The position numbers and the translations under genes were made by a program. This document shows positions 33,154 through 41,607 of a stretch of DNA of 64,000 nucleotides, piece by piece (the first letter of the stretch is position 1; each line of letters starts with the position of its first letter). Origin of the DNA: Rhizobium sophoriradicis (GTDB taxonomy: Bacteria; Pseudomonadota; Alphaproteobacteria; Rhizobiales; Rhizobiaceae); the NCBI RefSeq assembly GCF_003939025.1, contig NZ_RQIH01000015.1, positions 100,129 through 164,128 on the forward strand, given 5' to 3'. The notes below the pieces were generated by a model, which searched no databases, was not told the DNA's origin, and saw only the letters and a list, made by a program, of their open reading frames with translations.

Positions 33154-35046
33154 CTATCCGACAAGCGCGTTGTCGGCACGCTTGATCGCTAGGATGGTCG
33201 AGCGTGGCAATTTGCCTTCGCCATCCGGGAAGGGCGCGTCGGGGTGCTGAATGCCGACGAACATCGTCCGCTTGTCCGCAGACCAGGTCATGCCGGTGAC
33301 TTCGGACCCCTTCGGGCCTGTGAGGAAACGTTCGATGCGGCCGGTTGCCGGGTCACCGGCGAGCATCTGGTTGTTACCCTGGCCGAGGAAGTCGCCTTCG
33401 TTGGTGTCTTCGCCGTCCGTCTGGATCCACAAGAGACCGGTCGAGTCGAACATCATGCCATCAGGCGAGTTGAACATGTTGCCGGAATTGATGTTGGACG
33501 AGCCGGCATAGGCATCCTTGTGAACGTCGGGATTGCCGGCCATGACGAACAGGTCCCATTTGAACTTGCCGCCGGCATGGTCCTCACTTTCCGGATACCA
33601 GCGCACAATCTGGCCGTAGGCGTTTTTCTCGCGCGGGTTGGCGCCGCCGACCGGCATTTCGTCGCCGCCGGCATTCTTCTTCACGCCACGATTGGTGTTG
33701 TTGGTGAGCGCACAATAGGCCTCGATGGCGACCGGGTTGACGGCGACCCACTCCGGGCGGTCCATGGTCGTGGCTCCGACCTTGGAGGCGGCCTGCCGGG
33801 TGAAGACGCAGATCTCGTCCATCTTCATGCCGGTCGTTTCCGGCGTCAGCGCCAACCACTCGCCATTGCCGTCATCGACGAACTTGGCGACGTAGAGCGT
33901 GCCATCGTCAAGCAGTTTGGAGGTGTCGCCGCCTGGCACGTAGATGCCGTCGGAAACGAATTTGTAAAGGAACTCGCCACGTTCGTCGTCTCCCATGTAG
34001 ACGACCACCCGACCATTGCGGGCAATCACTGCGGCGGCGTTCTCATGCTTGATGCGGCCGAGCGCAGTACGCTTGATCGGGGTGGACGTAGCATCGGACG
34101 GGTCTATTTCCACGACATAGCCGGCGCGGCGCGGCTCGTTCGGGTTTTTCGATACGTCGAAACGGGGATCGAAAACCTCGTAGCCATACCGGGTTTCGGC
34201 GGCAATGCCGTAGCGCTTGAAGTCGTCGGGCATGGCAAAGTTCGGATCGGACGAGCCGAAATATCCGTTGAAGTTTTCCTCGCAGGTGAGATAGGTGCCC
34301 CAAGGCGTCTTGCCGGCGCCGCAATTGTTGAAGGTCCCAAGACAGTCGGTGCCGTTCGGATCGGCGGCGGTCTTGACAAGGTCGGAACCAGCGGCCGGAC
34401 CGGACATCTTCATCGGCGTCAGATGCGTAATACGGCGGTTGAACGGGCTGTCGAGCACGATTTCCCAACCGTTTTCGCCTTCGGCGACTTCCATGACGGT
34501 GACGCCCTGAAGGTTCTGCAGGATCTTCACGTCGTCCGCGCTCTTCGGCATGCCCTTTTCGTTGTGCGGAAGATTGATTTCGTTGTTCACATATTCATGG
34601 TTGACGGCGATGACCTGACGGCCGCCGATCACGAACAGTTCCATGCCGTCGGTGTTTTCACCGAAGACCTTATCCGAATTTTCGAGGCTGACGCCGTTGG
34701 CAGGATCGACATCCGGAACGTTGGAAAACAGCGGCTGGCCCCACTTTGCGAGCGGCTTCCAGGCATAGCCTTCCGGGACATGGACGGTGTTGTCGGTGAA
34801 GATGGGAATCGGCTTGAACGCGAAGCGCGAAGCAGCGTCCTGCGCCTGGGCCGAGGTGGAGGACATCAGACTGCCGAGCGTCCCCATCGCGGCGGCAGCC
34901 GAACCGACAGCCAAGATGCCACCGAGGAAGCCACGGCGCGAAACAGCCGATTCGACGACACGATCGAAATCGGTTTCGGCCGGCGGGGGATTTTGCAATT
35001 CATCCCATTCGTCCCAGGACAATTTGCTGGTGTCGATATTAGCCAT
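33154..35046 (-). CDS. phoX: PhoX-family alkaline phosphatase (DUF839), Tat-exported
   Basis: A 630-residue protein with an N-terminal Tat signal (SRRGFLGGILAVGSAAAAMG) that starts about 35 residues in, as in other PhoX proteins, after MANIDTSKLSWDEWDE. The segment NCGAGKTPWGTYLTCEENFNG is the conserved PhoX signature, with Cys and Glu residues that hold the Fe/Ca cofactor. PhoX releases phosphate from phosphomonoesters in the periplasm under phosphate starvation. No PHO-box with the usual spacing is visible in the upstream gap 35047-35306, so PhoB control cannot be shown here. Confidence 0.85.
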   Translation of the reverse strand: MANIDTSKLSWDEWDELQNPPPAETDFDRVVESAVSRRGFLGGILAVGSAAAAMGTLGSLMSSTSAQAQDAASRFAFKPIPIFTDNTVHVPEGYAWKPLAKWGQPLFSNVPDVDPANGVSLENSDKVFGENTDGMELFVIGGRQVIAVNHEYVNNEINLPHNEKGMPKSADDVKILQNLQGVTVMEVAEGENGWEIVLDSPFNRRITHLTPMKMSGPAAGSDLVKTAADPNGTDCLGTFNNCGAGKTPWGTYLTCEENFNGYFGSSDPNFAMPDDFKRYGIAAETRYGYEVFDPRFDVSKNPNEPRRAGYVVEIDPSDATSTPIKRTALGRIKHENAAAVIARNGRVVVYMGDDERGEFLYKFVSDGIYVPGGDTSKLLDDGTLYVAKFVDDGNGEWLALTPETTGMKMDEICVFTRQAASKVGATTMDRPEWVAVNPVAIEAYCALTNNTNRGVKKNAGGDEMPVGGANPREKNAYGQIVRWYPESEDHAGGKFKWDLFVMAGNPDVHKDAYAGSSNINSGNMFNSPDGMMFDSTGLLWIQTDGEDTNEGDFLGQGNNQMLAGDPATGRIERFLTGPKGSEVTGMTWSADKRTMFVGIQHPDAPFPDGEGKLPRSTILAIKRADNALVG

Positions 35047-35306
35047 GGCGCTTCTCCTTTGTGGCTTCTTGGAACGATTCCAACAGCGGCTTTATCTCCG
35101 TAAGATCACATCCGGATGATGAGCGAATAGCTGTTGGCATGAGGGATGAATCCGTTTCGAAGGGTCATTTTGGAAACTGGCCAACTCCAACACCCTTTCC
35201 GCCTCCGACGCGCAAGCGGGAGCATGACTGCGGTGGAAGCGAGTACCTGCTCGCCCATCAGTCAGCAACGACGCTCGATGCATCGACCGAAAGCGGCTCT
35301 TTCTGA

Positions 35307-35813
35307 CTAAGTCCTCTCCGCATCACCAATGCCTTTGATCTGGTGCTGCAGGCTCATGCGGTCCAACGACGCAAACGGCAGATTGATAAAGATGTTCAGG
35401 CGGCGCTCCAGCCCAGCCAGCACCTGCATCAAGGCCTGATTGCGTTGCCAACCCTCATTTTCGACGAGGATCGGGTCCTGACAGCGCCAATGCGAAGTGA
35501 TCGGCAGGCCCGGCCATTCCGGAGGCGCTTCGCCGGCGGCAGTAGCGCTGAGAGTGAAGACAAAATCCAGGTCGGCGGCGCCAGCATCCGCAAAGGCCCC
35601 GAAATGCCGAGGCTTTATATCTTCGATCGGGTAGTCTGCGTTCCGAAGCAGCTGCAGAACGGTAGGCTCTATCACCGGCGCCGGATCGACGGCAGCGCTG
35701 AATGCTCTGAACCGTCCTTTGCCAATCTTGTTCAAGATTGCTTCAGCCATCACGCTACGTGCGGAATTGCGGCGCGATAGAAAGAGCACGCGATAGATTC
35801 CGTCGTGCATCAA
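35307..35813 (-). CDS. arsenate reductase/LMW phosphatase-like protein with lost cysteines
   Basis: A 168-residue member of the low-molecular-weight phosphatase/arsenate-reductase fold. The P-loop reads VLFLSRRNSARSVMAEAIL, whereas active members have VLFLC-x-x-NSARS; the nucleophilic Cys is Ser (codon TCG). The segment FTLSATAAGEAPPEWPGLP stands where relatives have FTVCDNAAGE-x-CPVWPGQP, so the other two redox Cys are Ser and Pro. The frame is intact and the rest is well conserved, which suggests a maintained pseudoenzyme or binding protein, not a recent pseudogene. Confidence 0.8.
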   Translation of the reverse strand: MMHDGIYRVLFLSRRNSARSVMAEAILNKIGKGRFRAFSAAVDPAPVIEPTVLQLLRNADYPIEDIKPRHFGAFADAGAADLDFVFTLSATAAGEAPPEWPGLPITSHWRCQDPILVENEGWQRNQALMQVLAGLERRLNIFINLPFASLDRMSLQHQIKGIGDAERT

Positions 35814-36016
35814 TCCCCCCTCGGATCGCGTTATCGGAAATCGATCGAGCTATGCCAAGGTTGGGTGACAGTTTTATGAAATGAAGTGACTTGTGACATG
35901 CCAGGCCACGATGGATCAGAAAGAGCACTTCGAAATGCTGCCTGTGCGACCGATGCGCATAGACGACATCCCCGCTCCGGACCTATGGAAGGGAACTGCG
36001 GCCTCAGCCGATCGAC

Positions 36017-37174
36017 TTACCCGACTATGACGTGCGGCACGAAACGCGATAGATTTGCGGTTATGCGCGAGCGGTCCTCGCGGACAGCAAGGCCGCAGGC
36101 GCGGTCGCCGGCAATCCAGCTGCCGAGCACGGCAAAGCCGTTATCGGTTTCGAAAAGCGGTGCATAGGCCTGAACGATGAAGCCTTCCTCGCCATAGTCG
36201 CCGGGCGCGGAAACCAATTCCCGCCCGTCTCGAAAGATCGTCACGTTTTCGCCTTCTCGCGACAACAGCGGTTTGCGCACGTAGTCGGCCAGGGTCGAGG
36301 CCGCCGGGTCATCGGTGAAATAGCTGGGCAGCAGGTTGGGGTGATTGGGGTAGCGCTTCCAGAGCAGCGGCAGAAGCCCTTTGTTGGAAAGCACGGCCTT
36401 CCAGGCGGGCTCGACGAAAACATCGCCAGAGCGCGCCAGCTCGCGAGCGAAGGGCTCGCGCAGCATGAACTCCCATGGATACAGCTTGAAGCAGCGGTCT
36501 ATCACCCGATCCTTGAGGTCGGTGTAGCGGCCCTGCGCATCAATGCCGATCTCCCGAATATCCAAAAGCTCGACGCGATGGCCCGCCTGGACCGCACAAT
36601 CCATGAGATAGACCGTCGTGCCTCGATCCTCCTCATTGTCGGTTATCGCCGCGAAGTGGAAGATCGACTCCTTGGGAAATTGGTCGAATGCCTCGACGAG
36701 GCTTTCCTGCAGAAAATTATACTGGTCCGCATCCTTGGGCAAAACACCCAAAGCAATCTGATCGGTCAGCCAGTTGAACTGGAAATAAGCGGTCTCGAAC
36801 ACCGAGGTGGGGGTATCGGCGTTGTATTCAAGTAGCTTGGCCGGGCCAATGCCATCATAGGCAAGGTCGAAACGGCCGTAGAGGTGCCGGTCGCGGCGCT
36901 GCCACGACCGCTGCACCACATCGCGCAGGTCTTCCGGAATGGCCAGCCTGTCGAGCGACTCTTCGCTGCTGACGATCTCGCCGACCAGATCCATGCACAT
37001 ATCATGGAGTTCCTGGCTGGGCTCCTCGATCTGCATCTCGATCTCATCGAGCGTGAACGTATAGGCGGCATCATCGAGCCAGTAGGGCTCGCCATACATG
37101 ACATGAAATCCGAAGCCGACGGCGCGCGCCTTGTCACGCCAGTCAGGACGCGCCGGGAGGGTGATGCGCTTCAT
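36017..37174 (-). CDS. yjfC: glutathionylspermidine-synthase-like ATP-grasp protein (YjfC/YgiC)
   Basis: A 385-residue protein of the glutathionylspermidine synthase preATP-grasp/ATP-grasp family; E. coli YjfC has nearly the same length. Visible family segments are RRDRHLYGRFDLAYDGIGPAKLLEYNADTPTSVFE, the start RPDWRDKARAVGFGFH, and the nucleotide-binding LLSREGENVTIF. ATG 37174 is one base after the YjfM-like stop; upstream starts in frame lie inside that gene. The family is thought to form an amide bond to a peptide or amine, but the substrate is unknown. It is the last gene of the yjf operon. Confidence 0.85.
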   Translation of the reverse strand: MKRITLPARPDWRDKARAVGFGFHVMYGEPYWLDDAAYTFTLDEIEMQIEEPSQELHDMCMDLVGEIVSSEESLDRLAIPEDLRDVVQRSWQRRDRHLYGRFDLAYDGIGPAKLLEYNADTPTSVFETAYFQFNWLTDQIALGVLPKDADQYNFLQESLVEAFDQFPKESIFHFAAITDNEEDRGTTVYLMDCAVQAGHRVELLDIREIGIDAQGRYTDLKDRVIDRCFKLYPWEFMLREPFARELARSGDVFVEPAWKAVLSNKGLLPLLWKRYPNHPNLLPSYFTDDPAASTLADYVRKPLLSREGENVTIFRDGRELVSAPGDYGEEGFIVQAYAPLFETDNGFAVLGSWIAGDRACGLAVREDRSRITANLSRFVPHVIVG

Positions 37175-37175
37175 G

Positions 37176-37769
37176 TCAACCGCCGAAACTGAAAGACGAC
37201 CGGCCGCCGAAGCCTTGTCGGGCAACGGTGCGGGTATTGACATTGACCGGCTTGACGCTCTGGCGCGAGGGCACAGTCACGCTATCACCGCCTGAGCGAA
37301 CGGTGGTTGTGACCGTCTGTCCCGAGCGGTTGCGATAAATCGGCGTCGAACCGTAATAGGAACCGCTCTGCTCCTGGCGCCGGCGATAATCGTAATAATC
37401 GCCGATGTTGTTTAGCGCCGAAGACATCATGTAGCCTGCCAGGAAAGGCACGAAGAAGCTGCCGCCTCCGCCGCTATTGTTCGGGACAGTGCCGGCCGGC
37501 TGTTCGGTGCACTGGCCGGTACCGTATTCGGCCTCGCAGGCGGCCATGCCGTTGAAACGTGGCGCGACGGCGAGATGGGCGCGCATCGCATCCTGATAGC
37601 CGGCCTGGCAGACCTGCCGATCCATTCCTGCAGCCACGCATTGGTCGACGGAGGTGAACATTACCTCCGAAGGAGTCTGATCGCCGCAACCGGACAAAGC
37701 CAGGGTCGAGGCAGCGATAGTGCCAAGGGCCAGGAAAGGTCGCCTGTGCCCGCTCATGCGTCTGCGCAT
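37176..37769 (-). CDS. yjfM: DUF1190 lipoprotein (YjfM/YgiB-like)
   Basis: A 197-residue probable lipoprotein. The lipobox LALSGC follows a basic start and hydrophobic stretch, so the mature protein would begin at that Cys and be membrane-anchored. Then comes the DUF1190 body with paired cysteines (VDQCVAAGMDRQVCQAGYQDAM), a glycine-rich hinge and an Arg/Ser/Gly-rich tail ending RQGFGGRSSFSFGG. ATG 37769 has GGGAGGG upstream. It always travels with the YjfC/YgiC family, and its glycine-rich tail could be the partner of that ligase; this is inference. Confidence 0.82.
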   Translation of the reverse strand: MRRRMSGHRRPFLALGTIAASTLALSGCGDQTPSEVMFTSVDQCVAAGMDRQVCQAGYQDAMRAHLAVAPRFNGMAACEAEYGTGQCTEQPAGTVPNNSGGGGSFFVPFLAGYMMSSALNNIGDYYDYRRRQEQSGSYYGSTPIYRNRSGQTVTTTVRSGGDSVTVPSRQSVKPVNVNTRTVARQGFGGRSSFSFGG

Positions 37770-37780
37770 CTTTCCCTCCC

Positions 37781-38182
37781 TCAATAGGTCATGCAGGCGG
37801 CGTTGAGAATACCGACGACGAGCGCGATGCCGCCGCCCCATATGCCGGCGGCGATATCGTCGGCGGTGATCTTTTCATGCAGGTCCTTCATGGTGAAATT
37901 GGCAATATAGAAAGCGAGGATCTGCGCCAAAATGCCTATTACCGCCCAGATGATATAGTCGACGATGCTGACCGAATTGGCTGCGGCCGAAGCCAGAGGC
38001 AGGCTGAAACCGACAAGGGCGCCCAAGAAGGCCGTGACGGCCGCAAGATTGCCCGCGCGAATGAGCTGCACCTCCTTTTGCGGGGTCAACCAGGTGTAGA
38101 TCACCGCAAAAACTCCGTATGCGGCAAGACCGACGGCGAAATAACCAAGGAAGGCAGGCAAGCCCGCCACGTAGTCGAGCAT
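37781..38182 (-). CDS. yjfL: DUF350 membrane protein (YjfL-like)
   Basis: A 133-residue inner-membrane protein with four hydrophobic segments in two similar halves (FLGYFAVGLAAYGVFAVIYTWL... AVIGILAQILAFYIANF... WGGGIALVVGILNAACM), the DUF350 repeat form. ATG 38182 has GGAGG upstream. It stands between the DUF2491 and DUF1190 genes as in E. coli yjfK-yjfL-yjfM. Its function is unknown. Confidence 0.83.
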   Translation of the reverse strand: MLDYVAGLPAFLGYFAVGLAAYGVFAVIYTWLTPQKEVQLIRAGNLAAVTAFLGALVGFSLPLASAAANSVSIVDYIIWAVIGILAQILAFYIANFTMKDLHEKITADDIAAGIWGGGIALVVGILNAACMTY

Positions 38183-38216
38183 CAAAAAAATCCTCCGTTG
38201 AAAATTGCTAGGCCCA

Positions 38217-38876
38217 TCAGACGCGGCGAACGTCGGCCGGAGCCAGTCCGTAACCGATCAGAAATTCCACCGAGCTGCCCGCCTGGCTCTGCCCGAGATC
38301 CAGATCGCGCTCGACATTGATCAGAAGCATTTCGCGCGTCGACCCCAGCGGGCGGTAATACAGCATGCAGGTCTGATGGATGGAGCGCTGCGCTTCACCA
38401 TCATTGACCCTTTCGACAAATTCCACCAACTGCGCCCGCTCCGGACCGTCGCCCCAGAATCGGTTAAAGAGGATTCCATCGGCATCATAGGATGGCTGAC
38501 CGATCAGGCCGCTCGACCCGGTCCAGCGGCTCCATTCGCTCTGGCCGGCGGGCACCACGCTGTCCCAAGGCTGATAAAAGCTGATGTCGTCGATTGCTTC
38601 ACCCAGCTTGCCCGACGCCGACATCACCTGAATCATCCGGTTCTCTTCATCGTAGTAGCGCGACAGAACCGTCGCTGCATCGAGCGAAACCTCACCGTAG
38701 CCGGCAATGATGAATGGCCCGCTTCGGGGCAGAGGCATCGCCGGCTCGCCGCCCAGAGCATCGGCTTCAAGGGAGAGGAAATCAATTTCAAGCGCCCCAC
38801 CGATGGCCACGCTCAACGGGCCGAGCTCTTCGGGTAAGGGCTTCTCATTCTTGTCTCCGCCGAACCAGCCGATCAT
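38217..38876 (-). CDS. yjfK: DUF2491 protein (YjfK-like)
   Basis: A 219-residue soluble protein, the same length as E. coli YjfK. Recognisable by its place and by segments such as LSVAIGGALEIDFLSLEADAL, YYDEENRMIQVMS and the RTGSS/YDADGILFNRFWGDG region. ATG 38876 overlaps the stop of the preceding channel gene (ATGA). No enzymatic motif is visible. It probably works with the PspA and DUF350 proteins of the same locus at the membrane. Confidence 0.82.
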   Translation of the reverse strand: MIGWFGGDKNEKPLPEELGPLSVAIGGALEIDFLSLEADALGGEPAMPLPRSGPFIIAGYGEVSLDAATVLSRYYDEENRMIQVMSASGKLGEAIDDISFYQPWDSVVPAGQSEWSRWTGSSGLIGQPSYDADGILFNRFWGDGPERAQLVEFVERVNDGEAQRSIHQTCMLYYRPLGSTREMLLINVERDLDLGQSQAGSSVEFLIGYGLAPADVRRV

Positions 38877-39927
38877 GTCACGTCTCCCATTCGAGCCCAA
38901 GCGATGGCAGCGGGATCTAGCCGTATTCCGCTGATGTAGTAAAGGGTCTCGCCGCCCTGCATCAGCGTCTCGTCCCGGCAATTCAGGTCGGTCACGCCGT
39001 GGCTCAGCATGCCCACGAGCGTCACATTATGCCGACGCTTGAGGCTCAAAAACACGTCGCCATAGGACAGCGGCGTATGCAAGGGCGGCACCGCCAGAGA
39101 AAAGGCAGTGTCGGTGGAGGCTGCCGACAACAGCCGTGCGGCGATTTCCGAAGAGCCCGGATCACGTGCCGCACGCGACAGAAGCTCCTCGGCGAGCGAA
39201 CCCACCGCCTCGACGCGCGGCCGACGCTGCTTGACCATTTGCGCTGTGCGGTCATCGGCGAAATAGGCCACGATATGGGCATTGGGCGCATGATCTTCGG
39301 CGATAAGAACCGCGGCCAGCGTTTCATCGTCATTTGCTCCGCGTGCGATGATCGCACGCGCCTGGGCCACTCCGGCCCGCAGCAAAGCGTCGGCATCGGC
39401 AAGCCGTTCCGTGCGGATATAATCGGCATAATTGCTGGCGGGATTTTCCGGCAGGTCCTTGGCGACCAGCACCGTCATCGGTTCGTTGGCGTGCCGCTCG
39501 GAATGCAGCAGCCGCAGGGTTTGGTATGTCTGCCCCTCTTGCCAGCCCAAAACGATGATGTGGCCGGCCCGTTCGCTGTAATCACCCAATCCGCGCATGC
39601 GATTCCTCCAGATCGTACCGATAGCTGTCAACAACTTGCCAAGAACAGCGGTAAAGATGGCAATACCACCAGGAAGGACGACCATAATGGTAATGATCCG
39701 GCCGAATCCTGATTTTGGAGAAAGATCGCCATAGCCGACAGTCGTTGCGGTCACCATATAGTAGTAAAGAAAGTCGACCGGGTTGCCGACGAGATCGCCT
39801 TCGCGGCCAGTAAAAACAGAAGGTAGGAAGCAACCAGATGGGCAACGAGGATAACCAGAAGGGCTGACCACGCCAATTCGCTGAGCGACAGATATACACG
39901 CCGCAATAATGAAGCGATAAATGGCAA
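38873..39927 (-). pseudogene. two-TM K+ channel with TrkA-N domain, one-base frameshift
   Basis: A potassium-channel-like gene split over two frames. The first part, from a TTG at 39927 behind a GGGGGG ribosome site, gives MPFIASLLRRVYLSLSELAW... and the first membrane helix. The reading then needs one extra T in the T5 run (plus-strand A5, 39812-39816) to continue into the pore part, with the selectivity filter TVGYGDL, a second helix and a TrkA-N-like regulatory domain (IIVLGWQEGQ). The rest to 38873 is intact. It may be a true pseudogene, a slippage site or a sequencing error. It heads the yjf operon's minus branch. Confidence 0.75.
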
Positions 39928-40028
39928 GCGATTCCCCCCGTTGCTTCGGTAGCCTAGCAAAATTTATTTCGCGCGCCAGACCTTTAAGTTGTAAACCGAC
40001 TACCCAGATATTTTCGACGCTCTAACCG

Positions 40029-40475
40029 ATGGAGGACTTTTTGGAGACCTGGAACCTTACCACCTTAACGCGCCTGTTCGCGGCCGATCCGGATGCGCTG
40101 GGCGATGTTGATGTAGCCGTACCCGAACATGGTGACGTCATCTGCGTAACGCTCAAGGAAAGAGGCGATCTCGACGTCTTCGTCGCAGTGAGCGGAGAGC
40201 GCGATATTCTTGTCAGCGTTGTCCTGGTGCCGTGCAAGGACGTGCCCAAGCGGGAAGCCTTCGAACGGATGGTTCTCAAGACCCACAAATTCGTGCCGCT
40301 GTCGAGCTTCGGCATCACTACGATCGACGGTGAGGAATGGTACGAATTGTTCGGTTCGCTGTCGGCGCGCTCGTCGGCCGAGACCGTCGTCGAGGAAGTC
40401 GCCATTCTGGCTGCCAATGCAGTCGATGCGGCACACATGATTGAAGAATGGAAAAGCGGGGAGATTGCAGCGTGA
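40029..40475 (+). CDS. yjfI: DUF2170 protein (YjfI-like)
   Basis: A 148-residue protein matching E. coli YjfI in type and position, directly before the PspA-like gene. Segments such as DVAVPEHGDVICVTLKERGDLDVFVAVSGERDILVSVVLV and FVPLSSFGI are typical. It lies back to back with the minus-strand channel-yjfKLMC genes, so the 39928-40028 gap should hold both promoters. The role is unknown; it may act with PspA. Confidence 0.83.
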   Translation: MEDFLETWNLTTLTRLFAADPDALGDVDVAVPEHGDVICVTLKERGDLDVFVAVSGERDILVSVVLVPCKDVPKREAFERMVLKTHKFVPLSSFGITTIDGEEWYELFGSLSARSSAETVVEEVAILAANAVDAAHMIEEWKSGEIAA

Positions 40476-41209
40476 GCACCTGGGGAAAGATTTTTACCGC
40501 CATTCGTGGCGGCATCAACGAGGCGGCCGAAGCCGCCGCCGACAGCCAGTCGATGCGCATTCTTGACCAAGAAATCCGCGACGCCGAACAGTCGCTGCGC
40601 AGGGCGCGATCCGATCTGGCCGGCATCATGGCATCGAACAAGAGCGTCATGCGCCGGCTTGAGGAAAACCGCGCAAAGGAAACCAAGGATACCGACAGCG
40701 CCCGCGCTGCGATCTCGGCGGGCCGCACCGATCTCGCCCAGGGGCTCGCTCAGCGCATTGCCAACAGCCGCGCCGAAATGCAGCGAGACCAGGAAGAGCT
40801 CGACCGGCTGCTGCCCCGCCAGCAGCAGATGCTGCGCACCATCCAGGAAACCGAATCGCGCATTGCTCAGATGAAGCGTGAGGTGGAGAACGTCAAAGCC
40901 AACGAGTCGCTGCTGCGTGCTCAGTCGGCGATCTCCCATAGCCAGTCGGGCATCAACACCCGCCTTGGCAGCGCCGTCCAAAGTCTCGAACGCATCAAGA
41001 AACGCCAGGAAATCACCGCCGGCCGTATCGAAGCCGGGGCTGAACTGGCCGCGCTGGAAAACGGCAGCGATCTCGACCGCCAGCTGCGCGAGGCCGGCAT
41101 CGGCAGTTCGAGCCAGTCGGCCGACGACGTCCTTGCACAGCTGATGGCGCCGACACGCTCGGCCGAGCCAGTCTTGCTTCCCGCCCCTGCCGGCAACAAG
41201 GACCGATAA
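40472..41209 (+). CDS. yjfJ: PspA/IM30-family protein (YjfJ-like)
   Basis: A 245-residue PspA-family coiled-coil protein: STWGKIFTAIRGGINEAAEAAAD at the start and long heptad-rich helices (LRRARSDLAGIMASNKSVMRRLEENRAKE... QEELDRLLPRQQQMLRTIQETESRIAQMKREVENVKANESLLRA). The start is GTG 40472, overlapping the DUF2170 stop (GTGA) with GGGGAG upstream. PspA proteins bind and stabilise stressed inner membrane by forming rings or rods. Its yjf partners suggest a membrane-protection role. Confidence 0.88.
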   Translation: MSTWGKIFTAIRGGINEAAEAAADSQSMRILDQEIRDAEQSLRRARSDLAGIMASNKSVMRRLEENRAKETKDTDSARAAISAGRTDLAQGLAQRIANSRAEMQRDQEELDRLLPRQQQMLRTIQETESRIAQMKREVENVKANESLLRAQSAISHSQSGINTRLGSAVQSLERIKKRQEITAGRIEAGAELAALENGSDLDRQLREAGIGSSSQSADDVLAQLMAPTRSAEPVLLPAPAGNKDR

Positions 41210-41544
41210 TTCCCGGAGCGGCCGCCCGTCGTCAGAGTGATCTTGAAGACGGAGCGGCCGCACGTGGAGCTTCGGCGTTGCAGCGCCCGAGCAAGTCGGA
41301 GAATGATACGGCTCCTGCCGTTGATCTCGTCAGGGGCGGCCGGCCGAGCACGTGCTCACCGACCGCGCCAATGACGCAAGCACGAACCCGGATTTCGGCG
41401 CCGTTGCGGGTTTGAACCGGAGCTTTTGCAGCGATCGGCCCTCCTGGATTGACTTGCCTGCATGCGTTGGAATGGTGATCACCAAGCGAAGCGCATCCAC
41501 CGTTCCCACCTTGCGCTTGCAGCCGAAGCACGCTACTTGGAATC
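41210..41544. other. intergenic stretch with short direct repeat, no supported gene
   Basis: GGAGCGGCCGC occurs at 41215-41225 and again at 41251-41261; its palindromic GCGGCCGC parts could pair as a hairpin after the PspA gene. Small open frames on the minus strand (41232-41531) match nothing I recognise. Confidence 0.5.
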
Positions 41545-41559
41545 TGTAATGTTATTACA
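41545..41559. promoter_or_regulatory. Zur-type box upstream of zinT
   Basis: TGTAAT-GTT-ATTACA, arms perfectly complementary, 48 bases before the ZinT start. The form (A/T-rich palindrome with GTAATGTTATTAC) fits zinc-responsive Zur sites of proteobacteria, and zinT is a classical Zur target. Confidence 0.75.
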
Positions 41560-41607
41560 TGACAGGTAAGGCGCGAGCCGTGCCGGCCAATCGAAAGGTT
41601 TCAGTGA

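Noticed and set aside
33244..35103. A 619-codon plus-strand open frame
   Set aside because: It is the antisense shadow of the PhoX gene, which has a Tat signal and family signatures.
35911..36030. 39-codon frame beginning MDQKEHFEMLPVRP
   Set aside because: Weak ribosome site, overlaps the 3' end of the opposing yjfC-like gene, and no recognisable family.
41232..41531. 99-codon minus-strand frame between the PspA and ZinT genes
   Set aside because: No ribosome site or family signal; two frames look equally gene-like, so it may be remnant sequence at best.
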